From: Alkaliphilus metalliredigens QYMF
GTDB lineage: Bacteria > Bacillota > Clostridia > Peptostreptococcales > Natronincolaceae
Direction: 5' to 3'
Assembly: GCF_000016985.1 (NCBI RefSeq)
Contig: NC_009633.1
Span: forward strand, 1,984,001-2,048,000
Length of the DNA: 64,000 nt
In this document: positions 17,320 to 25,595 of the stretch, in pieces
How positions within the stretch are numbered: position 1 is the stretch's first letter
Layout: the number at the start of each line of letters is the position of its first letter
Position numbers and translations under genes: made by a program
The notes under the pieces: model-generated
What the model was told of the DNA's origin: nothing
The model's database searches: none
The model's input: the letters and a program-made list of their open reading frames with translations, nothing else

Positions 17320-17721
17320 TCAGGTCACATTATAGGTGTTCATAATGCCGTTAAGAACAATGTCTAGTCCATCATTAAATTGCTTTTCAAAATCAAAATC
17401 TATTGGATAACCCAGAAAATCCTTCATCCCACTATTGGCAACTGGCATCATTCTAATTTATTCAAAATAGATGCAATTAATTCAACTCTAGCCGGTGTCA
17501 TAGGGACTGTTGAATTGAATATTTCAACTGAGTCTCTGACATCCAATAGTTTTTTGCGATAAGAGTTACAAACTTGAATGATTTGCTCCCTAGGACTAAG
17601 GGTACAGTCCCCATGATATATTTTCTGGCAAATTGAATCAGATATCTGTAGCGGAGCCCTGGCGGGATTTATATGATTCAATACGTTCAAGCCACATAGT
17701 TGTTTTTTCTTCCCTATTCAT
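17320..17721 (-). pseudogene. Decayed TetR-class repressor
   Basis: On the reverse strand an ATG behind GGAGGTCTC (17721) starts a frame that soon stops. A shifted frame (17448-17690) encodes a TetR C-terminal-domain-like stretch (YRKKLLDVRDSVEIFN, TPARVELIASILNKL), and a further shift gives the tail DFEKQFNDGLDIVLNGI. The DNA-binding N-terminus is absent. It needs at least two frame changes, so it is inactive. It may once have controlled the neighbouring resistance genes, but this is inference. Confidence 0.65.
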
Positions 17722-18074
17722 GAGAGACCTCCTTTTGAAGTATTATCTCATGATTTTAAGGCGATTAAAATGTGGGTTCTAATTGACGCGTACTCAGCAA
17801 ATGTGAAAAGGCACAGCTGAAATTTGTGGAGGGTGACTCTAATTATACCCGCATGAAGAACATAATAGAAGCGATGTATATTTCAAAAACATTAATAACA
17901 GACGAAATTAGTAAATATGTTTAGATGCATGACTCATGTGGTGGATATATTTGCTTACTTAGCAAGGCAGATTTAAAAGAAGCTATAATTCTAATGATAT
18001 ATTGTGGCTAGAAGGGAAAATAAGACAACTTACCCCAGTGATATGTCGGTCGCTGGGGTGGGTTCATAGGGTTA
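17722..18074. other. Intergenic region between decayed regulator and hydrolase gene
   Basis: About 350 bases. Only a small hairpin (CCCCAG at 18033, CTGGGG at 18053) that could end the leftward hydrolase transcript is seen. No gene supported. Confidence 0.45.
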
Positions 18075-18845
18075 TTATAGTTTAATAAACTTTATGATCT
18101 CTTCATTCACGGCTCTTGGATTATCTAGGTTTGTGGAATGATGTGCATTTTTTATTGTTCTGAGAGTTGAATTTTCAATATGTTCATGCATGTAGGGTTG
18201 GTGTTTGTTTGTCATAGTATCATGATCACCAATTAGAAGTAAAGTAGGACAGTTTATTTTATGAAGATCATTTTTGCTTTCCATTCTAGTTACAGCATCC
18301 CAAATACGAACCCAGTTGTCTTTAGTAATCATTGAAAATGCATTCATTATATAGTCATAATTTTCAGGATTGAATTTTGAGAGCATCTTCGCTTGAAGCT
18401 TTCCACTGAGTTCCATAGAAAGCATATTACTACTGAATCGATTGATTGGAACAAATATTTTTTCATATAGGTTAAGGGTATTACTACATATGCTACCAAT
18501 TAAAATAAGAGATTTAACACGTTGGGGATATTTGATAGCTGTTTGAAGAGAGATATGTCCTCCCATAGAAAGTCCGCATAGAATTGCTTGATTTAGCTTT
18601 AAATGGTCCATCAATGCAATAAGATCAGAACTGAAATCTTCAGAGTTAACTGGACCATCGGGTAAAGTGGAGTAACCATGTCCGCGAACATCCCAAGTAA
18701 TAAGCATAAATTTATCTTTAAAAAATTCTACTTGTTTATTCCACTGCATGTGGTTCCAAGAAGCACCATGTGTAAAAATAATAGGGAAACCTTTACCTTT
18801 TACTTTGTAATATAATCTGGCTTTATTACTTATTAATTCTGACAT
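18075..18845 (-). CDS. Alpha/beta-fold hydrolase
   Basis: A 256-residue cytosolic hydrolase. The oxyanion strand reads FPIIFTHGASWNHMQW, the nucleophile elbow is GLSMGGHIS (Ser near residue 95), the acid is in LLIGDHDTMT, and the catalytic His is in KNAHHSTNLDNP near the C-terminus. The triad is complete. The substrate is unknown; 3-oxoadipate-lactonase-like and lipase-like relatives share the pattern. It lies 13 bases downstream of a TetR gene on the same strand and is probably its co-transcribed target. Confidence 0.87.
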   Translation of the reverse strand: MSELISNKARLYYKVKGKGFPIIFTHGASWNHMQWNKQVEFFKDKFMLITWDVRGHGYSTLPDGPVNSEDFSSDLIALMDHLKLNQAILCGLSMGGHISLQTAIKYPQRVKSLILIGSICSNTLNLYEKIFVPINRFSSNMLSMELSGKLQAKMLSKFNPENYDYIMNAFSMITKDNWVRIWDAVTRMESKNDLHKINCPTLLLIGDHDTMTNKHQPYMHEHIENSTLRTIKNAHHSTNLDNPRAVNEEIIKFIKL

Positions 18846-18858
18846 GAAAAACCCTCCC

Positions 18859-19593
18859 TTATTTAATGGTTTTATTTAGAGCCTGGTCCGTGTAAAAATA
18901 TAACAAATTTTTAAGTGATTTCAGTATGAAATTGTATAATGAATCTTCAATTTTGATACAAGTGTCAGTAACAAATGTGTTTCTGATGATATTTTCTAAT
19001 ATCTCCACTTTTTTGTTTATATTCAAGTCTTCAGCTATGTAATTGTCGTAAGTAAATATCCCAATTAAGAGCATATGTATAGTGTGTGTCTGCGTTTTAA
19101 TAGATACATCCTCTTTAACTAAGTTGTATTGTCTATACATTTGCAAACTGTTTGTTAGACTTTTGAATTTCATTTCTTGAGATTGTGATGAATTTTTCTT
19201 ATCTATGAAACGACCAAGTAATTTAGTATCCTTTGTAAATAATGCGACAATAAGTTCTCGATCGTAACAAATCCTATAAATTGTAGAGATGAATTTATCA
19301 AAATGAACTATACTTTTATCTTTTTGAACTTCCAGTAGCACTTGATATATGATTTCAGCAGAAATTTTGTGGAATAGTGCTTGAAACAGCTCATCCTTGC
19401 TTTTCCAATGCAAGTAGATTGTACCTTTACCTAATTTAGCAACAGATGCTATTTCATCAATAGTACTTTTTGAATAACCATATCTTAATAATATAGACTC
19501 TGATATTTCAAGAATATCAAGGGTTCTTTTTTGATACACATTCAATTCAAGTTGAGTAAAAGGATTCGTTATCAAAGAAACACCTACTTTCAT
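18859..19593 (-). CDS. TetR/AcrR-family regulator
   Basis: A repressor of up to 244 residues. The N-terminal helix-turn-helix reads YSKSTIDEIASVAKLGKGTIYLHWKSKDELF; the C-terminal ligand domain is unlike known families. The start is uncertain: ATG 19593 lacks a ribosome site, while an in-frame TTG at codon 7 follows GTAGGTG. It is the first gene of a two-gene leftward operon with the hydrolase and likely represses it in the absence of a ligand. Confidence 0.85.
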   Translation of the reverse strand: MKVGVSLITNPFTQLELNVYQKRTLDILEISESILLRYGYSKSTIDEIASVAKLGKGTIYLHWKSKDELFQALFHKISAEIIYQVLLEVQKDKSIVHFDKFISTIYRICYDRELIVALFTKDTKLLGRFIDKKNSSQSQEMKFKSLTNSLQMYRQYNLVKEDVSIKTQTHTIHMLLIGIFTYDNYIAEDLNINKKVEILENIIRNTFVTDTCIKIEDSLYNFILKSLKNLLYFYTDQALNKTIK

Positions 19594-20044
19594 ATGACTG
19601 AAATTGTAATTAAGTCATTATATATTTTTATCGTGAACAAGTCAATGTGGTTTAGTAGATTATATAAATGAAGAATGATATCACAAAAAAGTACTTGTCG
19701 TTGTAGTATCTTGCAACACATTATCATAGTTTATACTCAATTATACGGAAGAACCTCTGCCACGTCGAAATATGCATGACTGGTTGTTGTTCTTCATGCT
19801 AGAGGTTGAGAGTGCTGCAAAGGAATTGATTAGTTATATAGGTGAGTTAATAAGTAAAAAGCAGGATGTTTAATATCAAAGGGTGAATGGTATGAATAGA
19901 AAAAAACAGAATACCGAAAGAAGAAGATGAAAACATGTTTAATTCCTATTGAGACAAGGACAACTCGAAAACAGCGTCAAGACTGCACAATGCACGGACA
20001 ACGGAGAGAGTATTAAAAAACATGAAGAATTGGAGGAAATTTAG
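19594..20044. other. Intergenic region with a gene remnant
   Basis: 451 bases. One frame (about 19,742-19,873) is open for some 40 codons (containing PRRNMHDWLLFFMLEVESAA) and ends at TAA, without a start or ribosome site; it looks like the C-terminal remnant of a lost gene. The promoters of the divergent TetR and lipoprotein genes must also lie here. Confidence 0.45.
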
Positions 20045-21124
20045 TTGAAAAAGATTAAAGTATTAAAAAGTATATTTCTTATTTTGCTACTTTTAACCCT
20101 TATTGCCTGTGGTGCACAAAGAGATGGCAATGAAGTGATTCAAGAACCTGTAGAAAATGAAAATGAGATAGAAAATACAGATAAAGACGACGAACCGCTT
20201 GTATCAGTGGAAAGAATTGAAAGCTATGAGAATATGGAGATTTCTGATTGGTTAGATGAGAATACTGTAATTGTTTCAAAAGAAAATGACTCGTTAGAAA
20301 AAATGAGATTAGAGGAACTTTCAGATTTATATCCCAGAAGTCTTTACTCATACAACATCAATACGAATGAATATAAGCTTGTAAAAGAACAAGAGAATAT
20401 TTTCTTAGGTGGTGCAGTATTATCTGGAGACAATAAGCATCTGCTTTATTATGGTAATTCTTTAGGAGATCCTATTTATTATGTTATGAATCTGGATACT
20501 TTAGAAGCTTTTAATATTGCAGGAGCTTATAGCGCCAATTGGGCGGATAATGGTGTTGTTGTCGGAGGTAGTTACAGGGGAGGGGCTTATTCAGCAAGCA
20601 CATCTGGGGAAATATCTCCATTAGGTGATTTTGAAAATGAATCGTTATTTATTGTGAGAAAAATAAATGATAGGGTTTATTATAATACAAACTCTGATAC
20701 ATCCTTAATGGTGTTGGATCTTATATCAAAACAGAGTAATAGTTTGAACATTGATAATGTTTATGATGTATTACCATCACCAGAAGGAGAACAACTACTT
20801 GTTCTACAAATTAAAGATTCTAGAAAAAACCTTATTCTTTGTGATAGTGATGGAGGAAATATTCAAATCCTCGCAGAAGGTGAAGAAATAGGAGGCGTTT
20901 CATGGTCTCTGGATCAGAGAATGATTGCTTACAGTATAAAGGATACACTTGGAGAGGGGATTTATGTTTATGATCTATTAGAAAATAAGGAGATTAAAAT
21001 AGTGTCAGATGTAGAAAGCTCAATTATTCACTGGAGTCCTTCTGGAGAAAAATTGGTTTATTTGGAGTATAGTGAAGTTGATCATAAAAGTAGTGTTGTT
21101 TATATGAAATATGATATAGATTAA
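20045..21124 (+). CDS. Lipoprotein with TolB/WD40-like beta-propeller repeats
   Basis: A 359-residue exported lipoprotein. TTG 20045 follows GGAGGAAAT. The signal peptide has basic KKIKVLK, a hydrophobic core and a lipobox LIAC (Cys about 22), so it should be anchored to the outer face of the membrane. An acidic Glu/Asn linker precedes a repeat-rich domain with propeller-like blades (for example VSWSLDQRMIAYSI and IHWSPSGEKLVYLEY). Such propellers usually bind proteins or ligands; no enzymatic motif is seen. The gene is isolated and ends just before an IS. Confidence 0.8.
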   Translation: MKKIKVLKSIFLILLLLTLIACGAQRDGNEVIQEPVENENEIENTDKDDEPLVSVERIESYENMEISDWLDENTVIVSKENDSLEKMRLEELSDLYPRSLYSYNINTNEYKLVKEQENIFLGGAVLSGDNKHLLYYGNSLGDPIYYVMNLDTLEAFNIAGAYSANWADNGVVVGGSYRGGAYSASTSGEISPLGDFENESLFIVRKINDRVYYNTNSDTSLMVLDLISKQSNSLNIDNVYDVLPSPEGEQLLVLQIKDSRKNLILCDSDGGNIQILAEGEEIGGVSWSLDQRMIAYSIKDTLGEGIYVYDLLENKEIKIVSDVESSIIHWSPSGEKLVYLEYSEVDHKSSVVYMKYDID

Positions 21125-21135
21125 AGTGATAGACA

Positions 21136-21148
21136 AAGTAGTTCTCAA
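21136..21148. repeat. 13-bp direct repeat, left flank of the second IS
   Basis: AAGTAGTTCTCAA here recurs at 22836-22848, on the other side of the transposase. It is probably the duplicated target. Confidence 0.6.
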
Positions 21149-21242
21149 TAGGTAATTGCGAAACTAAATTTGAAAAGTAGTTAGAAGGGCAGAAAATTGA
21201 TTGCTGATTAAATTTTTTATAGAGACAAGGTGTACCGGTTAA

Positions 21243-22703
21243 CTATGCAATAAGTGGTTTTAAACTTCTGATGTATTTGTGTTGATGTATTTTATCAGCA
21301 AGTATAACAGTAACGAGCTGGGTGATACCAGCAAGCAATAAATCAGCATGTAATGTTTTAGCATTCTGTGTTCTTCGATTAGCAATACAAAAGCTATCTT
21401 TAAAATGGTTAATGGTTTGTTCAACTACACCTCTATTTTTATAGGTTTCATCCCAATCATCTGTGCCCCGAATGGTACCAGGATAAGCACGTAAGTCTTT
21501 TTCAGGATACACATAAATCATTCGACCACAAGGTGATGAAGTACAGGGATTATCGCAGTTATGTCGACGTCGATACTTGCCGTCTCCACATTTAGTCCAA
21601 GACATTTTAGGACAGACAAACTTGAAAGTAGGAATACCACACCGAAGATGAGAAGTATTGCCTTCGGGCTTCATAGGTAGTTTAGGATCATGAGGACAAC
21701 AGGGAATCCCATCTTCAGTAAGAGTGTATTCAGAGCTGCTAAGGGAAGACCTAGGATTTAGGGGGATATAAGCTTTATTGAACTTTAAATCCGAAAAAAT
21801 TCCTTTGTAGATAGATATGGTATCAAAAGCAGCATCCCCGATGAAGGTATCTGGTTGAATGAGTGGATGTTTATTAAAAAAGTCAGATAACACTGGTAAA
21901 AGAGCTTTTGCATCACCAAGGGACTTATCTTCATCAGGAGAGTTAGATTTTTTGTCAACAACAATGTCAGGATGAGCATTCATAAAATCTTGATCGTAAA
22001 AAGTAATATCACGCACAATACCAAGACCATTGGTGAGCATCCCAAATTTATAGACATAACAAAAATGACCATTGATGTAAAGCTGCTTAATTTCTGGATT
22101 AGCCGCTGCATGAGAAGGCATGGAACCATAGGCTGCTTTATACGGATCATAGGAATCATCAAGGTTATGAGCCTTTTTAAAAGCTTTAAGTTGTTTAATA
22201 ATTTTATTAGCGTATTTAGGATTGTTTTCAGTAACAAAAGCTTCAATGCCAGAAGTATCAAAGATAGTCATAGAAGCCTTATGAGGATCAATAGCCTGGC
22301 AAACAGGTTCAGTGACATCCACAAGATGCTCAAAGAATGACTGTAAGTCTGGCAAAAAATCTTGTTTGAACCTAGTAAATCTAGAAGCATCAGGTACATT
22401 GGTGAAACCACAAAAATCTCTAAGTTCCTTAGAAAACTGAAGAAAAGTCAGCAACAATGTATCGTTTGGAATGGAGAAAATCCGCTGCAGAAGCAAAGCC
22501 CAAACCATTGATGTAAGATGATGTTTTCTAGGTCTGCCAGTAGATGCATAGTAATTACGATGAAAAGAAAGAGGTATTATCTCATTAAGATTAAGGTTTT
22601 CTTTTAAAAGAGAAAGAAAGTGATGTTTATCATTTTCAAAATAATTGGCACAATCGGAATGAATTTCAGCCAAAGAAAGCTGTTTATGTGGTAAAATAGC
22701 CAT
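21243..22703 (-). CDS. DDE transposase of a common clostridial IS (IS1182-like)
   Basis: A 486-residue intact transposase. The N-terminal domain matches IS1182/IS5-like DUF772 proteins (TGRPRKHHLTSMVWALLLQ). The first catalytic Asp is in TIFDTSGIEAF, the second in DTFIGDAAFDT, and the Glu in the C-terminal segment NRGVVEQTINHFKD. A Cys-rich insert (CCPHD, CDNPC) lies between. I recognise it as a transposase type abundant in Clostridium genomes; the family name is less certain. The start is ATG at 22703 after AAAGGAGTT. Confidence 0.88.
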   Translation of the reverse strand: MAILPHKQLSLAEIHSDCANYFENDKHHFLSLLKENLNLNEIIPLSFHRNYYASTGRPRKHHLTSMVWALLLQRIFSIPNDTLLLTFLQFSKELRDFCGFTNVPDASRFTRFKQDFLPDLQSFFEHLVDVTEPVCQAIDPHKASMTIFDTSGIEAFVTENNPKYANKIIKQLKAFKKAHNLDDSYDPYKAAYGSMPSHAAANPEIKQLYINGHFCYVYKFGMLTNGLGIVRDITFYDQDFMNAHPDIVVDKKSNSPDEDKSLGDAKALLPVLSDFFNKHPLIQPDTFIGDAAFDTISIYKGIFSDLKFNKAYIPLNPRSSLSSSEYTLTEDGIPCCPHDPKLPMKPEGNTSHLRCGIPTFKFVCPKMSWTKCGDGKYRRRHNCDNPCTSSPCGRMIYVYPEKDLRAYPGTIRGTDDWDETYKNRGVVEQTINHFKDSFCIANRRTQNAKTLHADLLLAGITQLVTVILADKIHQHKYIRSLKPLIA

Positions 22704-22788
22704 ATATAACTCCTTTCAGGTTGGGTGAATTTGTTTCTGTCAATTCAATTTTACCACAATCTGGTGAGGAGTTATATTTTTTTATGCT

Positions 22789-22813
22789 TAAAAAAGTCCC
22801 GCAATAGTGCGGG
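22789..22813 (-). terminator. IS-borne leftward terminator
   Basis: On the reverse strand CCCGCA, loop CTAT, TGCGGG, then a run of T. It lies upstream of the transposase inside the element and would block outside transcription from entering the gene, a known protective arrangement of insertion sequences. Confidence 0.7.
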
Positions 22814-22835
22814 TTGCGGCGTTTTGCAAACGCCT

Positions 22836-22848
22836 AAGTAGTTCTCAA
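22836..22848. repeat. 13-bp direct repeat, right flank of the second IS
   Basis: Second copy of AAGTAGTTCTCAA. It ends about 20 bases before the AraC gene start, so the IS sits in that gene's upstream region and separates it from any earlier promoter. Confidence 0.6.
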
Positions 22849-22868
22849 AAGAGAAAGGAGAATGCTAC

Positions 22869-23666
22869 ATGTATACTGAAAAAGTTCCTGAGGTTGAAGC
22901 ATCTCTTCAATATATTCAGGATAATATTTTTGACTCCTTATCATTGGATGAGATTGCACATAAAGTGGGTTATAGTCCGTATCATTTTACACGTATTTTT
23001 AAGGCTCATATGGGTATACCACTTTTTTACTATATCTCTTCTCTCCGTTTGCAAAAAGCCAAGGACTTATTACTGCACACGGATTTGACCATCCGTGATA
23101 TCGCATTAGAAGTGGGGCAACAAAGTCTTGGAACCTTTACCACACGTTTTACACAGAAAGTGGGCGTATCACCTGCTGTTTTTCGACGAACGGCTACTGA
23201 TGCAGGAAAAGCACTTCAAACCCTTAAACTCCTTGACGACAGACACTTAGATAACACATCTTCTGGTGGACAGTGTAGCATTTTCGGAAACATTGAAACT
23301 GAGATTCCTTATCAAGGAGTCGTGCTGATTGGACTCTTTCCCAAACCAATTCCCGAAGGAGTCCCCCTGTACGGCACATTGGTTTCTCTACCTAGTGGGT
23401 TTTGTCTATCGGGGGTAAGACCAGGTACCTATTATCTTATGGCTACCTCCGTTTCTTGGGAAATGCAGGCAGAGAGCATATTACTTACCCAAAAGACCTT
23501 ACGAACTCGATTCCATAAGCCACTTATGATTAGCCCTGGTACAGTTATTCCACACCTGAATGTCAAACTCCATCAGCCACAATTGGACGACCCTCCAATT
23601 CTAGTTTCCCTACCCCTATTAATGAAAAGATTTCTTGGTCAGATCCATCAAAAGAGCAATCCATGA
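22869..23666 (+). CDS. AraC-family transcription regulator
   Basis: A 265-residue regulator with ATG 22869 after AAAGGAG. The tandem AraC helix-turn-helix is N-terminal (about residues 8-105: LSLDEIAHKVGYSPYHFTRIFK and IRDIALEVGQQSLGTFTTRF). The second half is a separate beta-rich domain probably binding an effector, similar in layout to Rob/SoxS-type regulators with a GyrI-like part, though that part is not well matched. An IS now sits directly upstream, so its natural promoter may be displaced. Confidence 0.85.
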   Translation: MYTEKVPEVEASLQYIQDNIFDSLSLDEIAHKVGYSPYHFTRIFKAHMGIPLFYYISSLRLQKAKDLLLHTDLTIRDIALEVGQQSLGTFTTRFTQKVGVSPAVFRRTATDAGKALQTLKLLDDRHLDNTSSGGQCSIFGNIETEIPYQGVVLIGLFPKPIPEGVPLYGTLVSLPSGFCLSGVRPGTYYLMATSVSWEMQAESILLTQKTLRTRFHKPLMISPGTVIPHLNVKLHQPQLDDPPILVSLPLLMKRFLGQIHQKSNP

Positions 23667-23780
23667 GAAATCTAGAGTGGACATCTTTGATATAATTAAA
23701 TTACCAATATATAATACTTCACTAGATGTTAAATTATGAAACAATCAAACGCTAGCAGAAGATACGAAGGAGGGTTTTAT

Positions 23781-24668
23781 ATGTCAAAAATTATTCCACA
23801 CTTATGGTTTGATAAGGAAGCTGATGAAGCATCGAGATTTTATCTGTCTGTATTTAAAGATTCTAAACTAAAGTACAAAACCACTCTAAATGATACACCA
23901 TCGGGAGCAGTGGATATGCTTACAATTGAGCTGGAAGGGCAAGAATTTATGTTGCTGTCAGCAGGTCCCTTATTTAAGCTTACACCGGCAGTATCATTTC
24001 TAATTGCTTGTAACTCCAAGGAAGAAGTTGACATGCTATGGGAGAAGCTGATTGAAAACGGTGAAACACTCATGCCTTTAGATGCCTATCCATTTAGTGA
24101 AAAATATGGTTGGCTAATTGATCAATACGGTCTTTCTTGGCAGGTGATGTACATGGAAGATTACGAGATCAAGCAAAAAATTACACCAACATTGATGTTT
24201 GTTGGAGATCAGTGTGGAAATACTGAAGAAGCCATCAATTTCTATACTGATGTATTTAATGATTCGAAAATTGACGATATTTCAAGATATGGCGAAGATA
24301 GTGCGCCTGACAAACCTGGAACCATCCTGCACGCTCAATTTACCCTTGAAAACCAAGATTTTGCAGCAATGGATAGTGCCCGCCAACATGATTTTACCTT
24401 TAATGAGGCGATATCATTTGTTGTGAATTGCGAAACCCAAGAAGAAATAGACTATTATTGGGACAGGCTTTCTGCAGTTCCAGAAGCAGAGGCATGTGGC
24501 TGGCTAAAGGATAAATTTGGATTTTCATGGCAAATACTACCTTCCATTATGGATGACATGATGCAAACAAAGGATCCTAAAAAACTGCAACAAGTGACAG
24601 AAGCCTTTCTCAAGATGAAAAAATTTGATGTTGCTGAATTGATAAAGGTGTATAATCATACCGACTAG
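23781..24668 (+). CDS. Tandem PhnB/VOC-fold protein
   Basis: A 295-residue protein made of two copies of the PhnB-like (3-demethylubiquinone methyltransferase-like) VOC domain. Copy 1 (1-130) has IPHLWFDKEADEASRFY and WLIDQYGLSWQV; copy 2 (140-270) has TPTLMFVGDQCGNTEEAINFY and WLKDKFGFSWQI. ATG 23781 follows GAAGGAGGG and is preferred over the upstream ATG. Members are small-molecule binding or isomerase-fold proteins of unknown substrate. A terminator follows. Confidence 0.87.
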   Translation: MSKIIPHLWFDKEADEASRFYLSVFKDSKLKYKTTLNDTPSGAVDMLTIELEGQEFMLLSAGPLFKLTPAVSFLIACNSKEEVDMLWEKLIENGETLMPLDAYPFSEKYGWLIDQYGLSWQVMYMEDYEIKQKITPTLMFVGDQCGNTEEAINFYTDVFNDSKIDDISRYGEDSAPDKPGTILHAQFTLENQDFAAMDSARQHDFTFNEAISFVVNCETQEEIDYYWDRLSAVPEAEACGWLKDKFGFSWQILPSIMDDMMQTKDPKKLQQVTEAFLKMKKFDVAELIKVYNHTD

Positions 24669-24702
24669 CAGAATTATAGGTGGTATAAATATTCATAATG
24701 CT

Positions 24703-24740
24703 CAACCTGAGTCTTGTATTGAAAAGGCTCAGGTTGTTTT
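24703..24740 (+). terminator. Terminator after the VOC gene
   Basis: CAACCTGAG (24703-24711) pairs with CTCAGGTTG (24728-24736), followed by TTTT. Confidence 0.8.
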
Positions 24741-24786
24741 ATATTATGCGGTTAGTGTTAATTACTTAAATAATAGATTAAATTTG

Positions 24787-24814
24787 TTGACACTTAAATT
24801 ATACGGTGTATAAT
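24787..24814 (+). promoter_or_regulatory. Promoter overlapped by a perfect palindrome (TetR operator candidate)
   Basis: TTGACA (24787-24792), a 16-base spacer and TATAAT (24809-24814). The perfect dyad ATTATAC-GGT-GTATAAT (24798-24814) covers the spacer and the -10 box, an ideal place for a TetR repressor to block polymerase. The TetR gene begins 119 bases downstream, suggesting autoregulation. Confidence 0.75.
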
Positions 24815-24932
24815 AATATGCATAGTATAATAATATGTAAAATGCAAAACATACATCTGAAATTCCTAGTATTGCTAGGGACGCTAGTTCTCGTCTACCA
24901 ATAGCGATAGATGGATAAGGAGGTTATATTCT

Positions 24933-25526
24933 ATGAATAGAAGAGAGCGAAAAAAAGAAGAAACTAAGTCAAAGCTGATAAGAGAAGCGATGGATTTATT
25001 TAAAAAGAAAGATTTTAAAAACACAACTATGGAAGAAATAGCTGAAATAGCTGATGTTTCTAAGGGTACCCTCTATAATTATTTTCAGGATAAAGAAAGC
25101 ATTCTAAGTGCTTATTTTCAATTGTTAATTCAAGAAAAACGGTTAGATATTATGGAAGCTTTAGAAGCCCAAAAAACAATAGAAGCAAAGCTCGATATCC
25201 TATTAGATATTAATATGAAAATGTTGGGGGATGACTTAGAATTATTGATAATCTATTTCAAACATAGGTTGCATACGTTTTTTGACAATAATCCTATGGA
25301 TACTCCACAGCATAGTGTTAAGGAACAGTTACTACTAGGGATCATTAGCAAAGCACAAGAAAACAAAGAAATTAGAGATGACATACCTGCTTTTGTAATT
25401 GCTAAAACCTTTCAATTTTTGTCTTTAAACTACTTTATTACAAGTGTCTATGATCAGCATTCAGGTGACAATGAAATTTTAAAGAAGCACTTAATTGAGA
25501 TGTTCTTGAAGGGCACCAAAGTATGA
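24933..25526 (+). CDS. TetR/AcrR-family regulator
   Basis: A 197-residue repressor with ATG 24933 after AAGGAGG. The helix-turn-helix occupies about residues 10-55 (NTTMEEIAEIADVSKGTLYNYFQDKESI); the helical C-terminal domain would bind an unknown ligand. The Rph/PEP-synthase-like gene follows after 69 bases in the same direction, so the two probably form an operon from the palindrome-bearing promoter. Confidence 0.9.
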   Translation: MNRRERKKEETKSKLIREAMDLFKKKDFKNTTMEEIAEIADVSKGTLYNYFQDKESILSAYFQLLIQEKRLDIMEALEAQKTIEAKLDILLDINMKMLGDDLELLIIYFKHRLHTFFDNNPMDTPQHSVKEQLLLGIISKAQENKEIRDDIPAFVIAKTFQFLSLNYFITSVYDQHSGDNEILKKHLIEMFLKGTKV

Positions 25527-25595
25527 TGGGTGATGGAGGATTATCTATAGAGTAGCCTTTGGAGGTTGCAACATAAAAGAAGAGAGGTGAAAAAA

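Larger units (their letters stand above)
21149..22835 (-). mobile_element. Insertion sequence (IS1182-like), 1.69 kb
   Basis: Defined by the 13-bp flanking repeat and by imperfect ends: the left end AGGTAATTGCGAAAC resembles the reverse complement of the right end, AGGCGTTTGCAAAAC. One transposase gene on the reverse strand fills it. A leftward terminator hairpin sits between the right end and the transposase start. The exact end bases are approximate. Confidence 0.6.

Noticed and set aside
17380-17562. Forward open frame in the decayed TetR region
   Set aside because: It is the complement of the TetR-like sequence, which has the recognisable protein pattern on the reverse strand.
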